Below, piece by piece: positions 27,726 to 36,787 of a stretch of DNA of 64,000 nucleotides (position 1 is its first letter; each line of letters opens with the position of its first letter). The position numbers and the translations under genes are program-made. The DNA comes from Haloarcula vallismortis ATCC 29715 (GTDB taxonomy: Archaea; Halobacteriota; Halobacteria; Halobacteriales; Haloarculaceae). The stretch is taken from the NCBI RefSeq assembly GCF_000337775.1, contig NZ_AOLQ01000065.1, positions 124,001-188,000 on the forward strand, in the 5' to 3' direction. The notes under the pieces were generated by a model. The model was not told the origin of the DNA, made no database searches, and saw nothing but the letters and a program-made list of their open reading frames with translations.

Positions 27726-28268
27726 ATGTCTACAGACGACAACGACCACGACGACCTCGAGGACACAGACGATGTCCGCGACCGAATCGAACAGGAGGCA
27801 GACCGCGCGGTCGAGCAGTTCGACGAGGGAATTGTCGACCTGCTGGCGTGGGTCCTTGACACGGAGACGCGAGCGCGGATCTACGTGCACCTGCGACAAC
27901 AGCCCGAAAGTACCAGCGAGGAGATAGCCGAGGGAACCGGCCTGTACCCGAGCACCGTCCGCGAGGCCCTGGCCGCGCTCACCGAGGAAGAGGTTGTGAC
28001 GCGCCAGAAGCGTGAGAGCAACGGCGCGGGCAACAACCCCTACGAGTACAGCGCCATCTCGCCGAGCGACCTCGTCAACACCATCGTCGGTGACATCCAG
28101 TCGGAACTGAACACAGTGTTCAATCTCGACGACCACATCGGCGGCGAAACGACACTGGAACCCGACGACGAGCCAGTGACGATTACGGTCGAAGATGCGG
28201 ACGACGACGCGACGAACGCCGATGCAGGCGAGGACACCGGCACCGACCCAGACGAGTCTGAAGATTAA
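27726..28268 (+). CDS. Winged-helix transcriptional regulator (ArsR-like)
   Basis: 180 aa. Residues about 45-110 form a winged helix: ILDTETRARIYVHLRQQPESTSEEIAEGTGLYPSTVREALAALTEEEVV, followed by NPYEYSAISP. Both termini are very acidic. The ATG at 27726 lies about 38 bases after a TTTTTAT TATA-like element at 27685. Targets are unknown; nearby genes (gshA upstream, coaD downstream) do not point to one. Confidence 0.85.
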   Translation: MSTDDNDHDDLEDTDDVRDRIEQEADRAVEQFDEGIVDLLAWVLDTETRARIYVHLRQQPESTSEEIAEGTGLYPSTVREALAALTEEEVVTRQKRESNGAGNNPYEYSAISPSDLVNTIVGDIQSELNTVFNLDDHIGGETTLEPDDEPVTITVEDADDDATNADAGEDTGTDPDESED

Positions 28269-28359
28269 AACGACGCCGCCGACGTGTAGTCAAACCCGGC
28301 TCCAGCAGGCTGTTTCGCAAGTCGATATTACTAAACCTACCCGTGCCGTTGCCCGGGAT

Positions 28360-28848
28360 ATGAATGTCGCGCTGGGGGGAACGTTCGACCCGATTCACGA
28401 CGGGCACCGCGCGCTGTTCGAACGCGCACTCGAACTCGGGGACGTGACAGTTGGCCTCACCAGCGACGACCTCGCGCCGAAGACGCGCCACGACCAGCGC
28501 CATGTTCGCCCGTTCAGCGAACGGAAATCCGCACTTGCCGACGAGCTCGCGGCGCTCGCCGCCGACTGGGAGCGCGAGTGGGAGGTCCGAGAACTCACAG
28601 AACCGACCGGCATCGCCACGGAACCGCAGTTCGACATGCTCGTCGTCTCGCCAGAGACGGAGACCGGCGGCCGTCGTATCAACGAAATCCGCGAAGAACG
28701 GGGCCACGACCCGCTCGAAATCGAAGTCGTCCCACACGTCCGCGCTGAAGACGGCGATATCATCTCTTCGACCCGAATCGTCGAGGGCGAAATCGACGAA
28801 CACGGGAACCTGACCCCGAATCGCACCGGCCGTCAGAACATTTCGTAG
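28360..28848 (+). CDS. coaD: Phosphopantetheine adenylyltransferase, archaeal type
   Basis: 162 aa nucleotidyltransferase that makes dephospho-CoA from 4'-phosphopantetheine. VALGGTFDPIHDGHRALFERA holds the HxGH-type motif (HDGH), and IISSTRIVEGEI is the second nucleotide-binding motif (the ISSTR loop). The archaeal form differs from bacterial CoaD in the middle region (VVSPETETGGRRINEIREERG). With panB 4 kb away this covers two CoA steps in the window. Confidence 0.93.
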   Translation: MNVALGGTFDPIHDGHRALFERALELGDVTVGLTSDDLAPKTRHDQRHVRPFSERKSALADELAALAADWEREWEVRELTEPTGIATEPQFDMLVVSPETETGGRRINEIREERGHDPLEIEVVPHVRAEDGDIISSTRIVEGEIDEHGNLTPNRTGRQNIS

Positions 28849-29157
28849 TTACCAGCCCGGCGCTTCGAGTCCGGCTGTCTCCAGCAGGCCCTTCCAGCGC
28901 TGCTGAATCGTCAACCGGGAGACGCCAGTCGCCTCCGCGACAGCGGACTGGGACCGCTCCTCGCCGGCTACCAGGGCGCCAACGTACACACTGGCCGCCA
29001 TCGTCGCCTGTTTCGACCGGTCCTCCGCCGGAACTGTCGAAAGGAACAGGTCGACCGCATGGGACCGCGCCGCCGTTCCGAGGTCGAGCCTGTCCGACGC
29101 CGCCTCGATATCGGACAGCCACTCGTCGTGCTCGATTCGGTCGCTGGCGCGGTGCAT
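28849..29157 (-). CDS. TFIIB-like single cyclin-repeat protein
   Basis: 102 aa. The whole protein aligns with one TFIIB cyclin repeat: EAASDRLDLGTAARSHAVDLF, AEDRSKQATMAASVYVGAL and AVAEATGVSRLTIQQRWKGL, the last being the repeat's helix-turn-helix region. It lacks the zinc ribbon, B-reader and second cyclin repeat of a true TFB, which is about 320 aa. It may bind DNA or TBP as a modulator, or be a fixed relic of a TFB duplication. Tail-to-tail with coaD. Confidence 0.8.
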   Translation of the reverse strand: MHRASDRIEHDEWLSDIEAASDRLDLGTAARSHAVDLFLSTVPAEDRSKQATMAASVYVGALVAGEERSQSAVAEATGVSRLTIQQRWKGLLETAGLEAPGW

Positions 29158-29243
29158 AACAGCTCGTTGTTCCTCATCCTACCTAAACCTTCGTCGCCCG
29201 CAAGCGAAGGGTTCTTGATGCCAACGCGGATATCGACTGGTGC

Positions 29244-29328
29244 GCGCGGGTTGCCGAGCCAGGCCAAAGGCGTAGCGCTTAGGACGCTATCCCGTAGGGG
29301 TCCGCCGGTTCGAATCCGGTCCCGCGCA
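29244..29328 (+). tRNA. tRNA-Leu (anticodon TAG)
   Basis: 85 bases, class II. Acceptor stem GCGCGGG pairs with CCCGCGC (29321-29327) and A is the discriminator. The anticodon stem TAGCG/CGCTA encloses the loop CTTAGGA, giving anticodon TAG (codon CTA). A long variable arm (CCC/GGG) and the T-loop TTCGAAT follow. CCA is not encoded. Its last 24 bases recur downstream. Confidence 0.93.
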
Positions 29329-29329
29329 T
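29305..29329 (+). repeat. tRNA 3'-end repeat, copy A (inside tRNA-Leu)
   Basis: The T-arm and acceptor 3' half of tRNA-Leu(TAG), from CCGGTTCGAATCC to the base after the discriminator. This 25-base segment is repeated exactly at 29416-29440, as expected of an integrase attachment site at a tRNA 3' end. Confidence 0.8.
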
Positions 29330-29415
29330 GAGCGAACGAAGTGAGCGAAGAGCAGGACCGGAGCGAACCCTGCAAGGAACGCGCAGCGAACTGTTGTGAG
29401 CGAGCATTTCTTGCT

Positions 29416-29440
29416 CCGGTTCGAATCCGGTCCCGCGCAT
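29416..29440 (+). repeat. tRNA 3'-end repeat, copy B
   Basis: Exact 25-base copy of 29305-29329, 111 bases downstream, with unrelated bases on both sides. It cannot be part of a complete tRNA because the 5' two-thirds are absent. The short spacer has purine-rich GAGCGAA-type repeats and no gene. It is best explained as a leftover attachment site after an integrated element was lost. Confidence 0.75.
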
Positions 29441-29537
29441 ATTCTGTCCGAACGACAGTGAGGACGAATAGCGGCCGGGGGGTATTCGAGCCCTGGGAGG
29501 CGCAGCGGCCGAACGAGGTGAGGCCAACCGGCTCTAT

Positions 29538-29560
29538 CCGGTTCGAGTCCGGTCCCGCGA
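29538..29560 (+). repeat. tRNA 3'-end repeat, copy C (degenerate)
   Basis: A 23-base partial copy of the same segment (CCGGTTCGAGTCC then GGTCCCGCGA), with an A to G change in the T-loop and a different end. The stretch from 29329 to 29673 around copies B and C, about 345 bases, holds no gene I can support. Confidence 0.6.
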
Positions 29561-29673
29561 GTTCTCGTTGCCAGAAGCAACTGAAGCGGGTCACCGACCA
29601 GATTCCCACAGGGCAAGAATGGCAACTGCCGCTTATAGGGTGCGTCTACGTCGGATTAGGTGAGGGACTGACG

Positions 29674-29862
29674 ATGTCAGTGTACGACCCACTCCGTGAC
29701 TCGTCTGCTCGCCCCGCAGGATCGACTCGGTTCGACTATGCGGTTGACGACGCGGACAATCCGACCGAGCTCACCGTCTTTAGCGACCAAGACGAGGAGC
29801 TCCCGACCCACTGGATTTCGGTCGACATAGACCACGCTGTCGCGCTCGACGAGATGCGGTGA
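29674..29862 (+). CDS. Small haloarchaeal protein (DUF7511-like)
   Basis: 62 aa. The C-terminal half (DNPTELTVFSDQDEELPTHWIS and VALDEMR) is a motif seen in many short haloarchaeal proteins that I associate with DUF7511; the number is from memory. CTTATAGG near 29632 could be its TATA box. It is the only credible gene between the two tRNA-Leu genes and may be cargo of a lost element. Confidence 0.7.
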   Translation: MSVYDPLRDSSARPAGSTRFDYAVDDADNPTELTVFSDQDEELPTHWISVDIDHAVALDEMR

Positions 29863-29998
29863 GCGAGGAGTGGGCTCGCTCAGGACGCGTCTATCGGTTT
29901 CTTGAGAACGGATTGGACAGCCAACGCTCTGGAAGCGTTGTGTCCGAAGTAAGTTTGCGTGGGTGCAGTCCCAAGGGAATGCACCTGCACTCTGAGAG

Positions 29999-30083
<85 letters not shown>

Positions 30084-30214
30084 GCGCTCTTGCTTAGTGC
30101 ATTCAATCGTTCCCGGTGGGTCAATAAAAGCGCTTTCGTTTGGACCCGCCCCGGGAGGGTGTGACACTCGGTCGAACCGGACGTTTGAAATATCACGAAA
30201 CCGCTACGGGGGGC

Positions 30215-30715
30215 ATGGCCAAATACTCGACCGGCAGTGGTGGCGACAGCGCCGGCGGGAGCTGTGAGCTCTGCGGCAGCGACGGCGACCTCCAGACCGC
30301 GAACGTCGCTGGTGCGACCCTCCAGGTGTGTGACAGCTGCGCACGTGACCACGGGGAAAATGAGCGAACGACGGGCAGTGACAGCTCGCGCGACGAGCAG
30401 AACCGGAAGCGCAAAGCCGCACAGAACGCGGCGAAGCTACAGGACGCACAACAGACCGACACGTCCCACTGGGAGGACGGCGCTGACTACGACGACGACC
30501 AGCTCCCGTATCTGGTGAGCAAGTACGGCGAGCGCGTGACAGAGGCGCGCCAGAGTGAGGGACTGCAGACAAGTGAACTGGCTGCGGAACTCGATCTGGA
30601 CGAAGCGGACGTCCTCGCTGTCGAGCAAGGGCGCGCGACGCAGGCGAACGTCGGCGGGTCGACGATCAAGGCGCTCGAACAGTATCTCGACATCGACCTC
30701 GTCGAGTCCAGCTGA
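30215..30715 (+). CDS. Multiprotein bridging factor aMBF1
   Basis: 166 aa. An N-terminal zinc ribbon (CELCGS and CDSCARDH) is followed by a charged linker and a C-terminal helix-turn-helix of the Xre/Cro type (KYGERVTEARQSEGLQTSELAAELDLDEADVLAVEQG). This is the architecture of archaeal MBF1, which is associated with ribosomes and basal transcription. The ATG at 30215 starts the zinc-ribbon module; longer frames run into the promoter region. Confidence 0.92.
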   Translation: MAKYSTGSGGDSAGGSCELCGSDGDLQTANVAGATLQVCDSCARDHGENERTTGSDSSRDEQNRKRKAAQNAAKLQDAQQTDTSHWEDGADYDDDQLPYLVSKYGERVTEARQSEGLQTSELAAELDLDEADVLAVEQGRATQANVGGSTIKALEQYLDIDLVESS

Positions 30716-30753
30716 CCCCTTGATATTTTGCCGACTCCGGCGTAACGGTCGGT

Positions 30754-31881
30754 ATGGATCTCTCCGCTGAGCAGCGAGCCATCCGCGACACCGTTCGAGA
30801 GTTCGCCGTCGAGGATATCCGCCCGAAAGCCGCCGACGCCGACCGTGAGCAGTCCTTTCCCGAGGAGTGCTGGGACGGGCTCGCGGATATCGATATCACT
30901 GGGCTGACTACGCCGGTCGAATACGGCGGCTTCGGCGCGGACAAACCGACCTACGCGCTGGTCAACGAGGAGCTCGCGTACGGGTCCCTCGCAGTCGCGA
31001 CGGCGCTGTCAGTCCACTGCCTTGCGACCTCGTGTATCGCACAGTTCGGCTCCGAGGCAGTGCGGGACGAGTGGCTCCCGAGGATGGCCGACGGCCGGCC
31101 TGTCGGCGCGTTCGCGCTCTCGGAGCCACAGGCCGGGTCGAACCCCCGGGAGATGTCGACCACTGCTCGGCGCGACGGCGACGAGTACGTCATCGACGGT
31201 GAGAAGCAGTGGATTACCAACGGCAAGCGGTCGGGCGTCGTCATCGTCTTCGCGAAGGCCGACCCAGACGACCCGGATTCGATAACGCAGTTCCTCGTTC
31301 CGAAAGACGCAGACGGGCTCACCGTCGGCGAGAAGGAAGACAAGCTTGGGCTTCGTGCGAGCGACACGACGCCGCTGCAGTTCGACGGCGTCCGCGTGCC
31401 CGAACGCTACCAGCTGACCGAGGAAGGGAAGGGACTGGCCGCAGCCCTGTCGATTCTGACGACCGGCCGGGTCGCTATCGCTGCGCAAGCGGTCGGACTC
31501 GCACAGTCCGCTCTCGACGAAGCCCTCGACTATGCACAGGAGCGCGAGCAGTTCGACCAGTCGATCAGCGAGTTCCAGACGATTCAGCACAAACTCGCGG
31601 ACATGGCGACGAACGTGCAGGCGGCACGGCTGTTGACGTGGAACGCCGCACAGCAACTGGAACGCGGCGAGCGGGCGAGAGCCACGGCGAGCATGGCGAA
31701 GTACTTCGCGAGCGAGACAGCGGTCGACGTGACCAACGAGGCCGTCCAGATTCACGGCGGCTACGGCTACACGACTGACTACCCTATCGAGCGGTTCTAC
31801 CGCGATGCGAAGGTGACGACTATCTACGAGGGGACCAGCGAAATCCAGAAAAACATCATCGCACAGGACTTGCTGGAGTAG
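30754..31881 (+). CDS. Acyl-CoA dehydrogenase
   Basis: 375 aa FAD flavoprotein that oxidises an acyl-CoA to the 2-enoyl-CoA. [19 protein letters not shown] and [11 protein letters not shown] form the flavin-binding region, [12 protein letters not shown] and [16 protein letters not shown] are family signatures, and [12 protein letters not shown] carries the catalytic Glu. Chain-length preference cannot be told. It follows aMBF1 by 38 bases on the same strand. Confidence 0.93.
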   Translation: MDLSAEQRAIRDTVREFAVEDIRPKAADADREQSFPEECWDGLADIDITGLTTPVEYGGFGADKPTYALVNEELAYGSLAVATALSVHCLATSCIAQFGSEAVRDEWLPRMADGRPVGAFALSEPQAGSNPREMSTTARRDGDEYVIDGEKQWITNGKRSGVVIVFAKADPDDPDSITQFLVPKDADGLTVGEKEDKLGLRASDTTPLQFDGVRVPERYQLTEEGKGLAAALSILTTGRVAIAAQAVGLAQSALDEALDYAQEREQFDQSISEFQTIQHKLADMATNVQAARLLTWNAAQQLERGERARATASMAKYFASETAVDVTNEAVQIHGGYGYTTDYPIERFYRDAKVTTIYEGTSEIQKNIIAQDLLE

Positions 31882-31926
31882 AGCGGAGGGGAAGCGGTTT
31901 TGCAGGTGTCGGCCCTAGCGGTGGGT

Positions 31927-32469
31927 GTGACACACGACGCCGTCATCTACGACCTTGACGGGACGCTCGTCAGGCTGGCTGTCGACTGGGGGACAGTGAC
32001 CAGCGACGTTGCGGCAGTGCTGCGCGAACGAAACGTCGACCCTGGGAACCGCGACCTCTGGGAGATGCTGACGCTGTCCTCGGAGACTGGCTACCGTGAC
32101 GCCGTCGAAGCGACGATCACCGACCACGAGCGGACCGGTGCGTACGATTCGGAGCGACTGGCCCTCGCAAACGGCCTCCCCCACAGCGTCCCCGTCGGCG
32201 TCTGCTCACTCAACGCCGAGGAAGCGTGTCGGACCGCGCTGGATACGCATGACCTCGACAGCTACGTCGGCCCGGTCGTCGGCCGGGACACCGTCGCATC
32301 CTCGAAGCCGGACCCAGAGGGCTTGTTGACAATTACCGAAGAGATCGGCGTCGACCCCGAAGCGACCGTGTTCGTCGGCGACTCGGAGAGCGACGCGACG
32401 GCCGCCCAGCGAGCCGGGATGGCCTTCGAGTGGGCGAGCGAGTTCGATCAGGCCCGGTATCGCGCGTAG
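31927..32469 (+). CDS. HAD-superfamily hydrolase
   Basis: 180 aa from a GTG at 31927 (MTHDAVIYDLDGTLV), the start nearest motif I; earlier TTG/GTG codons would add up to nine unconserved residues. Motif I DLDGT, motif II region (VGVCSLN), motif III SSKPDPEG and motif IV VFVGDSESD are present, as in phosphoglycolate-phosphatase-like enzymes. Substrate unknown. It overlaps a convergent small membrane gene by 22 bases. Confidence 0.87.
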   Translation: MTHDAVIYDLDGTLVRLAVDWGTVTSDVAAVLRERNVDPGNRDLWEMLTLSSETGYRDAVEATITDHERTGAYDSERLALANGLPHSVPVGVCSLNAEEACRTALDTHDLDSYVGPVVGRDTVASSKPDPEGLLTITEEIGVDPEATVFVGDSESDATAAQRAGMAFEWASEFDQARYRA

Positions 32470-32675
32470 AGGTAGACACAGACGGCCGTCAGGAACCAGA
32501 TAAGCGCGCCGACGCGGACCGCGAACAGCGCCCGCGCGGTCCATGTCTGAAGGGTGACCGCAGTCGACGCGAGGACGACGAGCGGCGAGCCGACGAGAAT
32601 CGTCGACACGAACGTGACCTGCATTACCCACCCGAAGTCCACGCCGTCCGGGTCCGTCTTCTCGACTGTTGGCAC
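32448..32675 (-). CDS. Small membrane protein (resembles DUF5822)
   Basis: 75 aa from a GTG at 32675 (MPTVEKTDPDGVDFGWVMQ). Two hydrophobic helices (QVTFVSTILVGSPLVVLAST and VRVGALIWFLTAVCVYLYA). The conserved start TDPDGVD-GWVMQVTF recurs in a haloarchaeal family I associate with DUF5822. It is divergent from panB, sharing the 97-base gap. Confidence 0.75.
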   Translation of the reverse strand: MPTVEKTDPDGVDFGWVMQVTFVSTILVGSPLVVLASTAVTLQTWTARALFAVRVGALIWFLTAVCVYLYARYRA

Positions 32676-32772
32676 GTCCGATGGTACAGCTAGGTGCGGC
32701 AAGCACCTTGCGGTTTCCCGCACAAACTGCGCAACCCGAACAGGTAAGGCGGAGGCGCGCCCCGGCTCGGAT

Positions 32773-33582
32773 ATGCCAACTGTCCGGGATCTGCAGGCGA
32801 TGGCTGGTGAGGAGTCGATCACGATGCTGACAGCGTACGACGCCGTCACCGCGAGCATCGTCGACGACACGGGTGTCGATGTCATCCTCGTCGGCGACAG
32901 TATGGGGAACGCCGTCCTCGGTCATGACGACACGCTCCCGGTCACGCTTGATGAGATGGCGTCCCGGGTCGGCGCGGTCGCACGCGGCGCAGACGACGCG
33001 CTGGTCGTCGCCGATATGCCGTTTCTCTCTTTCGGCGCGGACGAGAGCGAGAGCATCCAGAACTGTGGGCGAATGCTCAAAGAGGAGGGCGCAAACGCGG
33101 TCAAGCTCGAATCCGGCCCACACACGGTCGAGCTGACCGAGCGGCTGACGGAGCTGGGCATCCCGACGATGGCCCACCTCGGACTCACGCCACAGAGCGT
33201 GAACCAGACCGGCTACACCAGACAGGCGACTGGCCGCGAGGAGGCCGAGGAAATCCTCGACCTAGCGCGCGAACACGAGGCCGCTGGCGCGTTCGCGCTG
33301 GTGCTCGAACACATCCCGGCCAACCTCGCCGCTCAGGTCACCGAAACCGTCGACATTCCGACTATCGGTATCGGAGCCGGCGGCGACTGCGACGGGCAAG
33401 TGCTCGTGTTTACCGACGTGGTCGGCCTCTCCGAGTCTAGCCCACCGTTCGCCGAGCAGTTCGGCGACGTTCGCGGCGAAGTCGCAGACGCTGTCGACGA
33501 GTACATCGACGCTGTCGAATCCGGCGAGTTCCCGAGCAAGTCCCACAGCCACACCGAAGGCGAGCTCGACGACCTATACTGA
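32773..33582 (+). CDS. panB: 3-methyl-2-oxobutanoate hydroxymethyltransferase
   Basis: 269 aa TIM-barrel enzyme of pantothenate/CoA synthesis that adds a hydroxymethyl group from methylene-folate to 2-oxoisovalerate. LTAYDAVTASIVDDTGVDVILVGDSMGN holds the metal Asp residues, then GHDDTLPVTLDEM, VADMPFLSFG, AVKLESG, HLGLTPQSVNQTGY and the catalytic LEHIP, IGIGAGGDCDGQVLV. The extra His/Ser-rich tail is a haloarchaeal addition. Confidence 0.95.
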   Translation: MPTVRDLQAMAGEESITMLTAYDAVTASIVDDTGVDVILVGDSMGNAVLGHDDTLPVTLDEMASRVGAVARGADDALVVADMPFLSFGADESESIQNCGRMLKEEGANAVKLESGPHTVELTERLTELGIPTMAHLGLTPQSVNQTGYTRQATGREEAEEILDLAREHEAAGAFALVLEHIPANLAAQVTETVDIPTIGIGAGGDCDGQVLVFTDVVGLSESSPPFAEQFGDVRGEVADAVDEYIDAVESGEFPSKSHSHTEGELDDLY

Positions 33583-33604
33583 GCGGTCACATTGGGCGGC
33601 CGAC

Positions 33605-34324
33605 CTATCCGGCCGTCGCGGTCTGATTCTCGACCCACGTGTCGTATGCGGACTGGTTCTTGACGACGACGGTGGCGTCCATCCTGCTGTGGCCGGCCCC
33701 GCACATCTCGGCGCAGTACAGCCGGTACTCGCCGGGTTCGGTCGCACGCGTACGGGCCGTCATCGTCCGGCCAGGGAAGATGTCCTGTTTGACACCCAGT
33801 TTCGGAATGTAGATGGCGTGAATCACGTCCGTCGTTTGCAGCCTGAACGTGACGTTCTCGTCAGCTGGGATGACGAGCCGTTCCTCAGTCGTGACGTTCA
33901 CGTCGGTGTACGAGAATTCCCAGCCCCACTGGTAGGCGAGGACATCTATCTCCGTATCATCCGCGAAGGCGTCGCCGTCAGCGGATGCCTCGGCCGCTGC
34001 GGGCGTGATATAGGGGTTGGCCATCACCACGAACGCTGAGACCCCGACAAAGACGAGTATTGCCCCTGTCGCGGCCGTCCAGGTCACCTCTAGCGCCGGG
34101 TCATCGACCGTCGGCTTCGGGTCGGCATTGTTCCGGAACCGGTAGATCACGTACACGAGCGTGAGTTCTACGAACAACGTCAGCGGCAAAGCGACGTACA
34201 GGAGTTGTTCGTTGAGGTCATCGATAGCTGCCCTGTTGACCGACTGCGCTGCAGCCGGAGCAGCAAGTAGCGAGAGCCCGACCACGACAAGGCCCGCCTG
34301 AACCACGCGCCGTCGGAGACGCAT
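33605..34324 (-). CDS. coxB: Cytochrome c oxidase subunit II
   Basis: 239 aa. A signal peptide (ending near AAPAAAQS) and two membrane helices precede the cupredoxin domain with the CuA ligands in VIHAIYIP (His) and CAEMCGAGHSRMD (Cys, Cys, His, Met). AYQWGWEFSYTD is the electron-entry Trp region. The ATG at 34324 is favoured over a GTG two codons upstream. The gene is divergent from coxA across 177 bases, unlike bacterial cox operons. Confidence 0.94.
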   Translation of the reverse strand: MRLRRRVVQAGLVVVGLSLLAAPAAAQSVNRAAIDDLNEQLLYVALPLTLFVELTLVYVIYRFRNNADPKPTVDDPALEVTWTAATGAILVFVGVSAFVVMANPYITPAAAEASADGDAFADDTEIDVLAYQWGWEFSYTDVNVTTEERLVIPADENVTFRLQTTDVIHAIYIPKLGVKQDIFPGRTMTARTRATEPGEYRLYCAEMCGAGHSRMDATVVVKNQSAYDTWVENQTATAG

Positions 34325-34501
34325 TGTCACACTGTACCAATCCCCATGTCAAATAACTTGCCCAAAGCCAGAACACGCAGGCAGTGACAGCTACCGGGCC
34401 CGTGGCTCCTGCGTAGTTTTATCAGTGTGGCCGTGTCAGAAATTGGTAACGTGTAGCATGGCGACACGACCAATCGTTCCGGGACGGCACGTTACACACA
34501 G

Positions 34502-36784
34502 ATGCTAAACAGAGCTATCGTCGAAGGGACCGCGCTGACTGTGCTGGCGCTGTCAGTGCTTTGCCTGTGGGTCTGGGAGCGGCGGAAGGCGCGACCGGAG
34601 AGCGACGGCGGATACACGACCCGGGAAGAAATCGAGTTCGAAATCGGTCGGATCCAATCCGAGGTGTACCGCTGGCTGACGACGACTGACCACCGCGACA
34701 TCGGCCTGCTCTACATCGCTTTTGGCACTGTTGCCGGCCTGTGGGGCGGCGTCGACGCCATGATGCTCCGGACGGAGCTGCTGACGCCGCCGGCAGACAT
34801 CTGGACACCGGAGACGTACAACGCGCTGTTTACGACGCACGGGCTGACGATGCTGATATTCTTTGTTCTGCCCGTGTTCTTTGGCATCGGGAACTACGTC
34901 CTGCCGCTGCTCATCGGGGCCGACGACATGGCCTTCCCGCGAGTCAACGCCATCGGATTCTGGCTGCTGCCGCCGGCGTTGATTCTGGTCCGGATGGGAC
35001 TCATGATGCAGGTGCTCGGCCAGGTGCTGAACCTAGTCCTCCCGGCGGACGCCATCCGGTTTTTCCTCACGATGCGAGAGGTGAGCGTCGGCTGGACCCT
35101 GTACGCACCACTGTCCGTGCAACAGCCCAATCCCCAGATAGACCTGCTACTGCTCGGGTTGCACCTGAGCGGCATCGCCACCACGGTCGGAGCCATCAAC
35201 TTCATCACCACAATCGTCTACGAGCGCGGCAAGGGTGTCAGCTGGGCAAATCTGGATATCTTCTCGTGGAACATGCTCGTCACGAGCGGCATCGCGCTGT
35301 TCGCGTTCCCGCTGCTGGGGAGCGCACTGGTGATGCTCCTGCTCGACCGAAACCTCGGAACGGCCTTCTTCGCCACGGAGGGCGGCGGCGCGATTCTCTG
35401 GCAACACCTGTTCTGGTTCTGGGGCCATCCCGAAGTGTACATCCTCTTCCTTCCGGCAACGGGGCTGATGAGCCTCATCCTGCCGAAGTTCGTCGGCCGG
35501 AAGCTCTTTGGCTACCAGTTCATCGTCTACTCGACGCTGGGCCTTGGCGTCCTCTCCTTTGGCGTCTGGGCGCATCACATGTTCACGACGAGTGCGGACC
35601 CGCGAGTCAAACTCTCTTTTATGGCCGTCTCTATCGCTATCGCCGTCCCGAGCGCGATCAAGGTGTTCAACTGGATCACGACGATGTGGGAGGGAGACAT
35701 CCGCCTGACTGCACCGTTTATTCTCTGTGCCGGCGGCATCGGGACGTTCATCATCGGCGGCGTCACCGGCGTGTTCCTCGCCGTCATCCCCGTCGATATC
35801 CTCTATCACGGGACCTACTACGTCGTGGGCCACTTCCACCTCATCGTCGTTGGCATCATCCCGTTCCTGATGATCGCCGCGAGCTACTACTGGTACCCGC
35901 TCATCACGGGCCGGTGGTACGACACGCGGATGGCGAGGTTTCAGGCGCTGCTGATCGTCTTTGGGTCGTTCGTGACGTTCATGACGTTGCTGGTTATCGG
36001 CGGCATAGGGCTCCCGCGACGACAGGCCATCTACCCGCCGGAGTACCAGTTCGCCCAGCAGATCGCGACTGTAGGCGGCTACATCATCGGCCTGAGTGCC
36101 CTGCTGTGGCTGTACAACATGCTCGTCTCCTACTGGCGCGGAACCCCCGTTACAACGACGGACCCGTGGGGGCTGAAAGCGACGAACCAGTTCACCCGTG
36201 AATGGCAGTGGTTCGAACAGCGTATGATAGACAAATACGACATTGAGCCGACCGAGCCCGAGTCGACCCGGCGCTCTTATGCCCCTGAAGCCGAGCCGAC
36301 TGGGCTGGCCGGCGGCGTCGGCACTGTCGCACAGACCGTTTCCCGGAACGCCTGGATGGCCGCCGCGGGCGGGTTCGTCGGCACAGTTCTGATGTCCGGC
36401 GGGCTCATTACGGCGATACTCATCGGCGTCCTCGATCCAGTTTCATTCGGTGAAATCGCCGAGCTGGTTGGGCTGCCTGCGAGTCCGGCCATCGGCGCAG
36501 TCCTGTTTCTGGTCGGTGGAACCGTTACGTGGCCGCTCCTGTTCCTCGCCTTCTCTGACTACCTCCCCGGTCGCCTGCTGTTCGAAACCGGACTGGTGTT
36601 CGCGACGCTGATATCCACCGGGTTTGCCATCGCTTTCTACACCGGCCAGAGCGGGCTCGCGTTCGTCGGCTATCTCACGTTCGTGCTCGTCTCCCACTGG
36701 GCGTACGGCATTGGGCTGACCGTGACCTTCCAGTACCTCAAATCAGACGAGACGCTTCGGACCCGGACTGATGGGGGCGGCTGA
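34502..36784 (+). CDS. coxA: Cytochrome c oxidase subunit I with C-terminal membrane extension
   Basis: 760 aa, about 200 longer than a standard subunit I. The core (about 50-575) has heme and CuB ligands in THGLTMLIFF, WGHPEVYILFLPATG (with the cross-linked Tyr and the Glu of A-type D channels), WAHHMFT and VVGHFHLIVVG. An extra N-terminal helix comes first. The C-terminal 160 residues hold about four or five more helices (AWMAAAGGFVGTVLMSGG onward), a domain resembling small membrane proteins of the DUF6789 sort. It acts in the cell membrane as the O2-reducing, proton-pumping subunit. Confidence 0.94.
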   Translation: MLNRAIVEGTALTVLALSVLCLWVWERRKARPESDGGYTTREEIEFEIGRIQSEVYRWLTTTDHRDIGLLYIAFGTVAGLWGGVDAMMLRTELLTPPADIWTPETYNALFTTHGLTMLIFFVLPVFFGIGNYVLPLLIGADDMAFPRVNAIGFWLLPPALILVRMGLMMQVLGQVLNLVLPADAIRFFLTMREVSVGWTLYAPLSVQQPNPQIDLLLLGLHLSGIATTVGAINFITTIVYERGKGVSWANLDIFSWNMLVTSGIALFAFPLLGSALVMLLLDRNLGTAFFATEGGGAILWQHLFWFWGHPEVYILFLPATGLMSLILPKFVGRKLFGYQFIVYSTLGLGVLSFGVWAHHMFTTSADPRVKLSFMAVSIAIAVPSAIKVFNWITTMWEGDIRLTAPFILCAGGIGTFIIGGVTGVFLAVIPVDILYHGTYYVVGHFHLIVVGIIPFLMIAASYYWYPLITGRWYDTRMARFQALLIVFGSFVTFMTLLVIGGIGLPRRQAIYPPEYQFAQQIATVGGYIIGLSALLWLYNMLVSYWRGTPVTTTDPWGLKATNQFTREWQWFEQRMIDKYDIEPTEPESTRRSYAPEAEPTGLAGGVGTVAQTVSRNAWMAAAGGFVGTVLMSGGLITAILIGVLDPVSFGEIAELVGLPASPAIGAVLFLVGGTVTWPLLFLAFSDYLPGRLLFETGLVFATLISTGFAIAFYTGQSGLAFVGYLTFVLVSHWAYGIGLTVTFQYLKSDETLRTRTDGGG

Positions 36785-36787
36785 CAG

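Noticed and set aside
28968-29609. Minus-strand frames through tRNA-Leu giving repeated RDRIRTGGPLRDS-like peptides
   Set aside because: They are translations of the tRNA gene and its repeated 3' ends; the same false peptide appears in each copy and also from the tRNA at 29999-30083.
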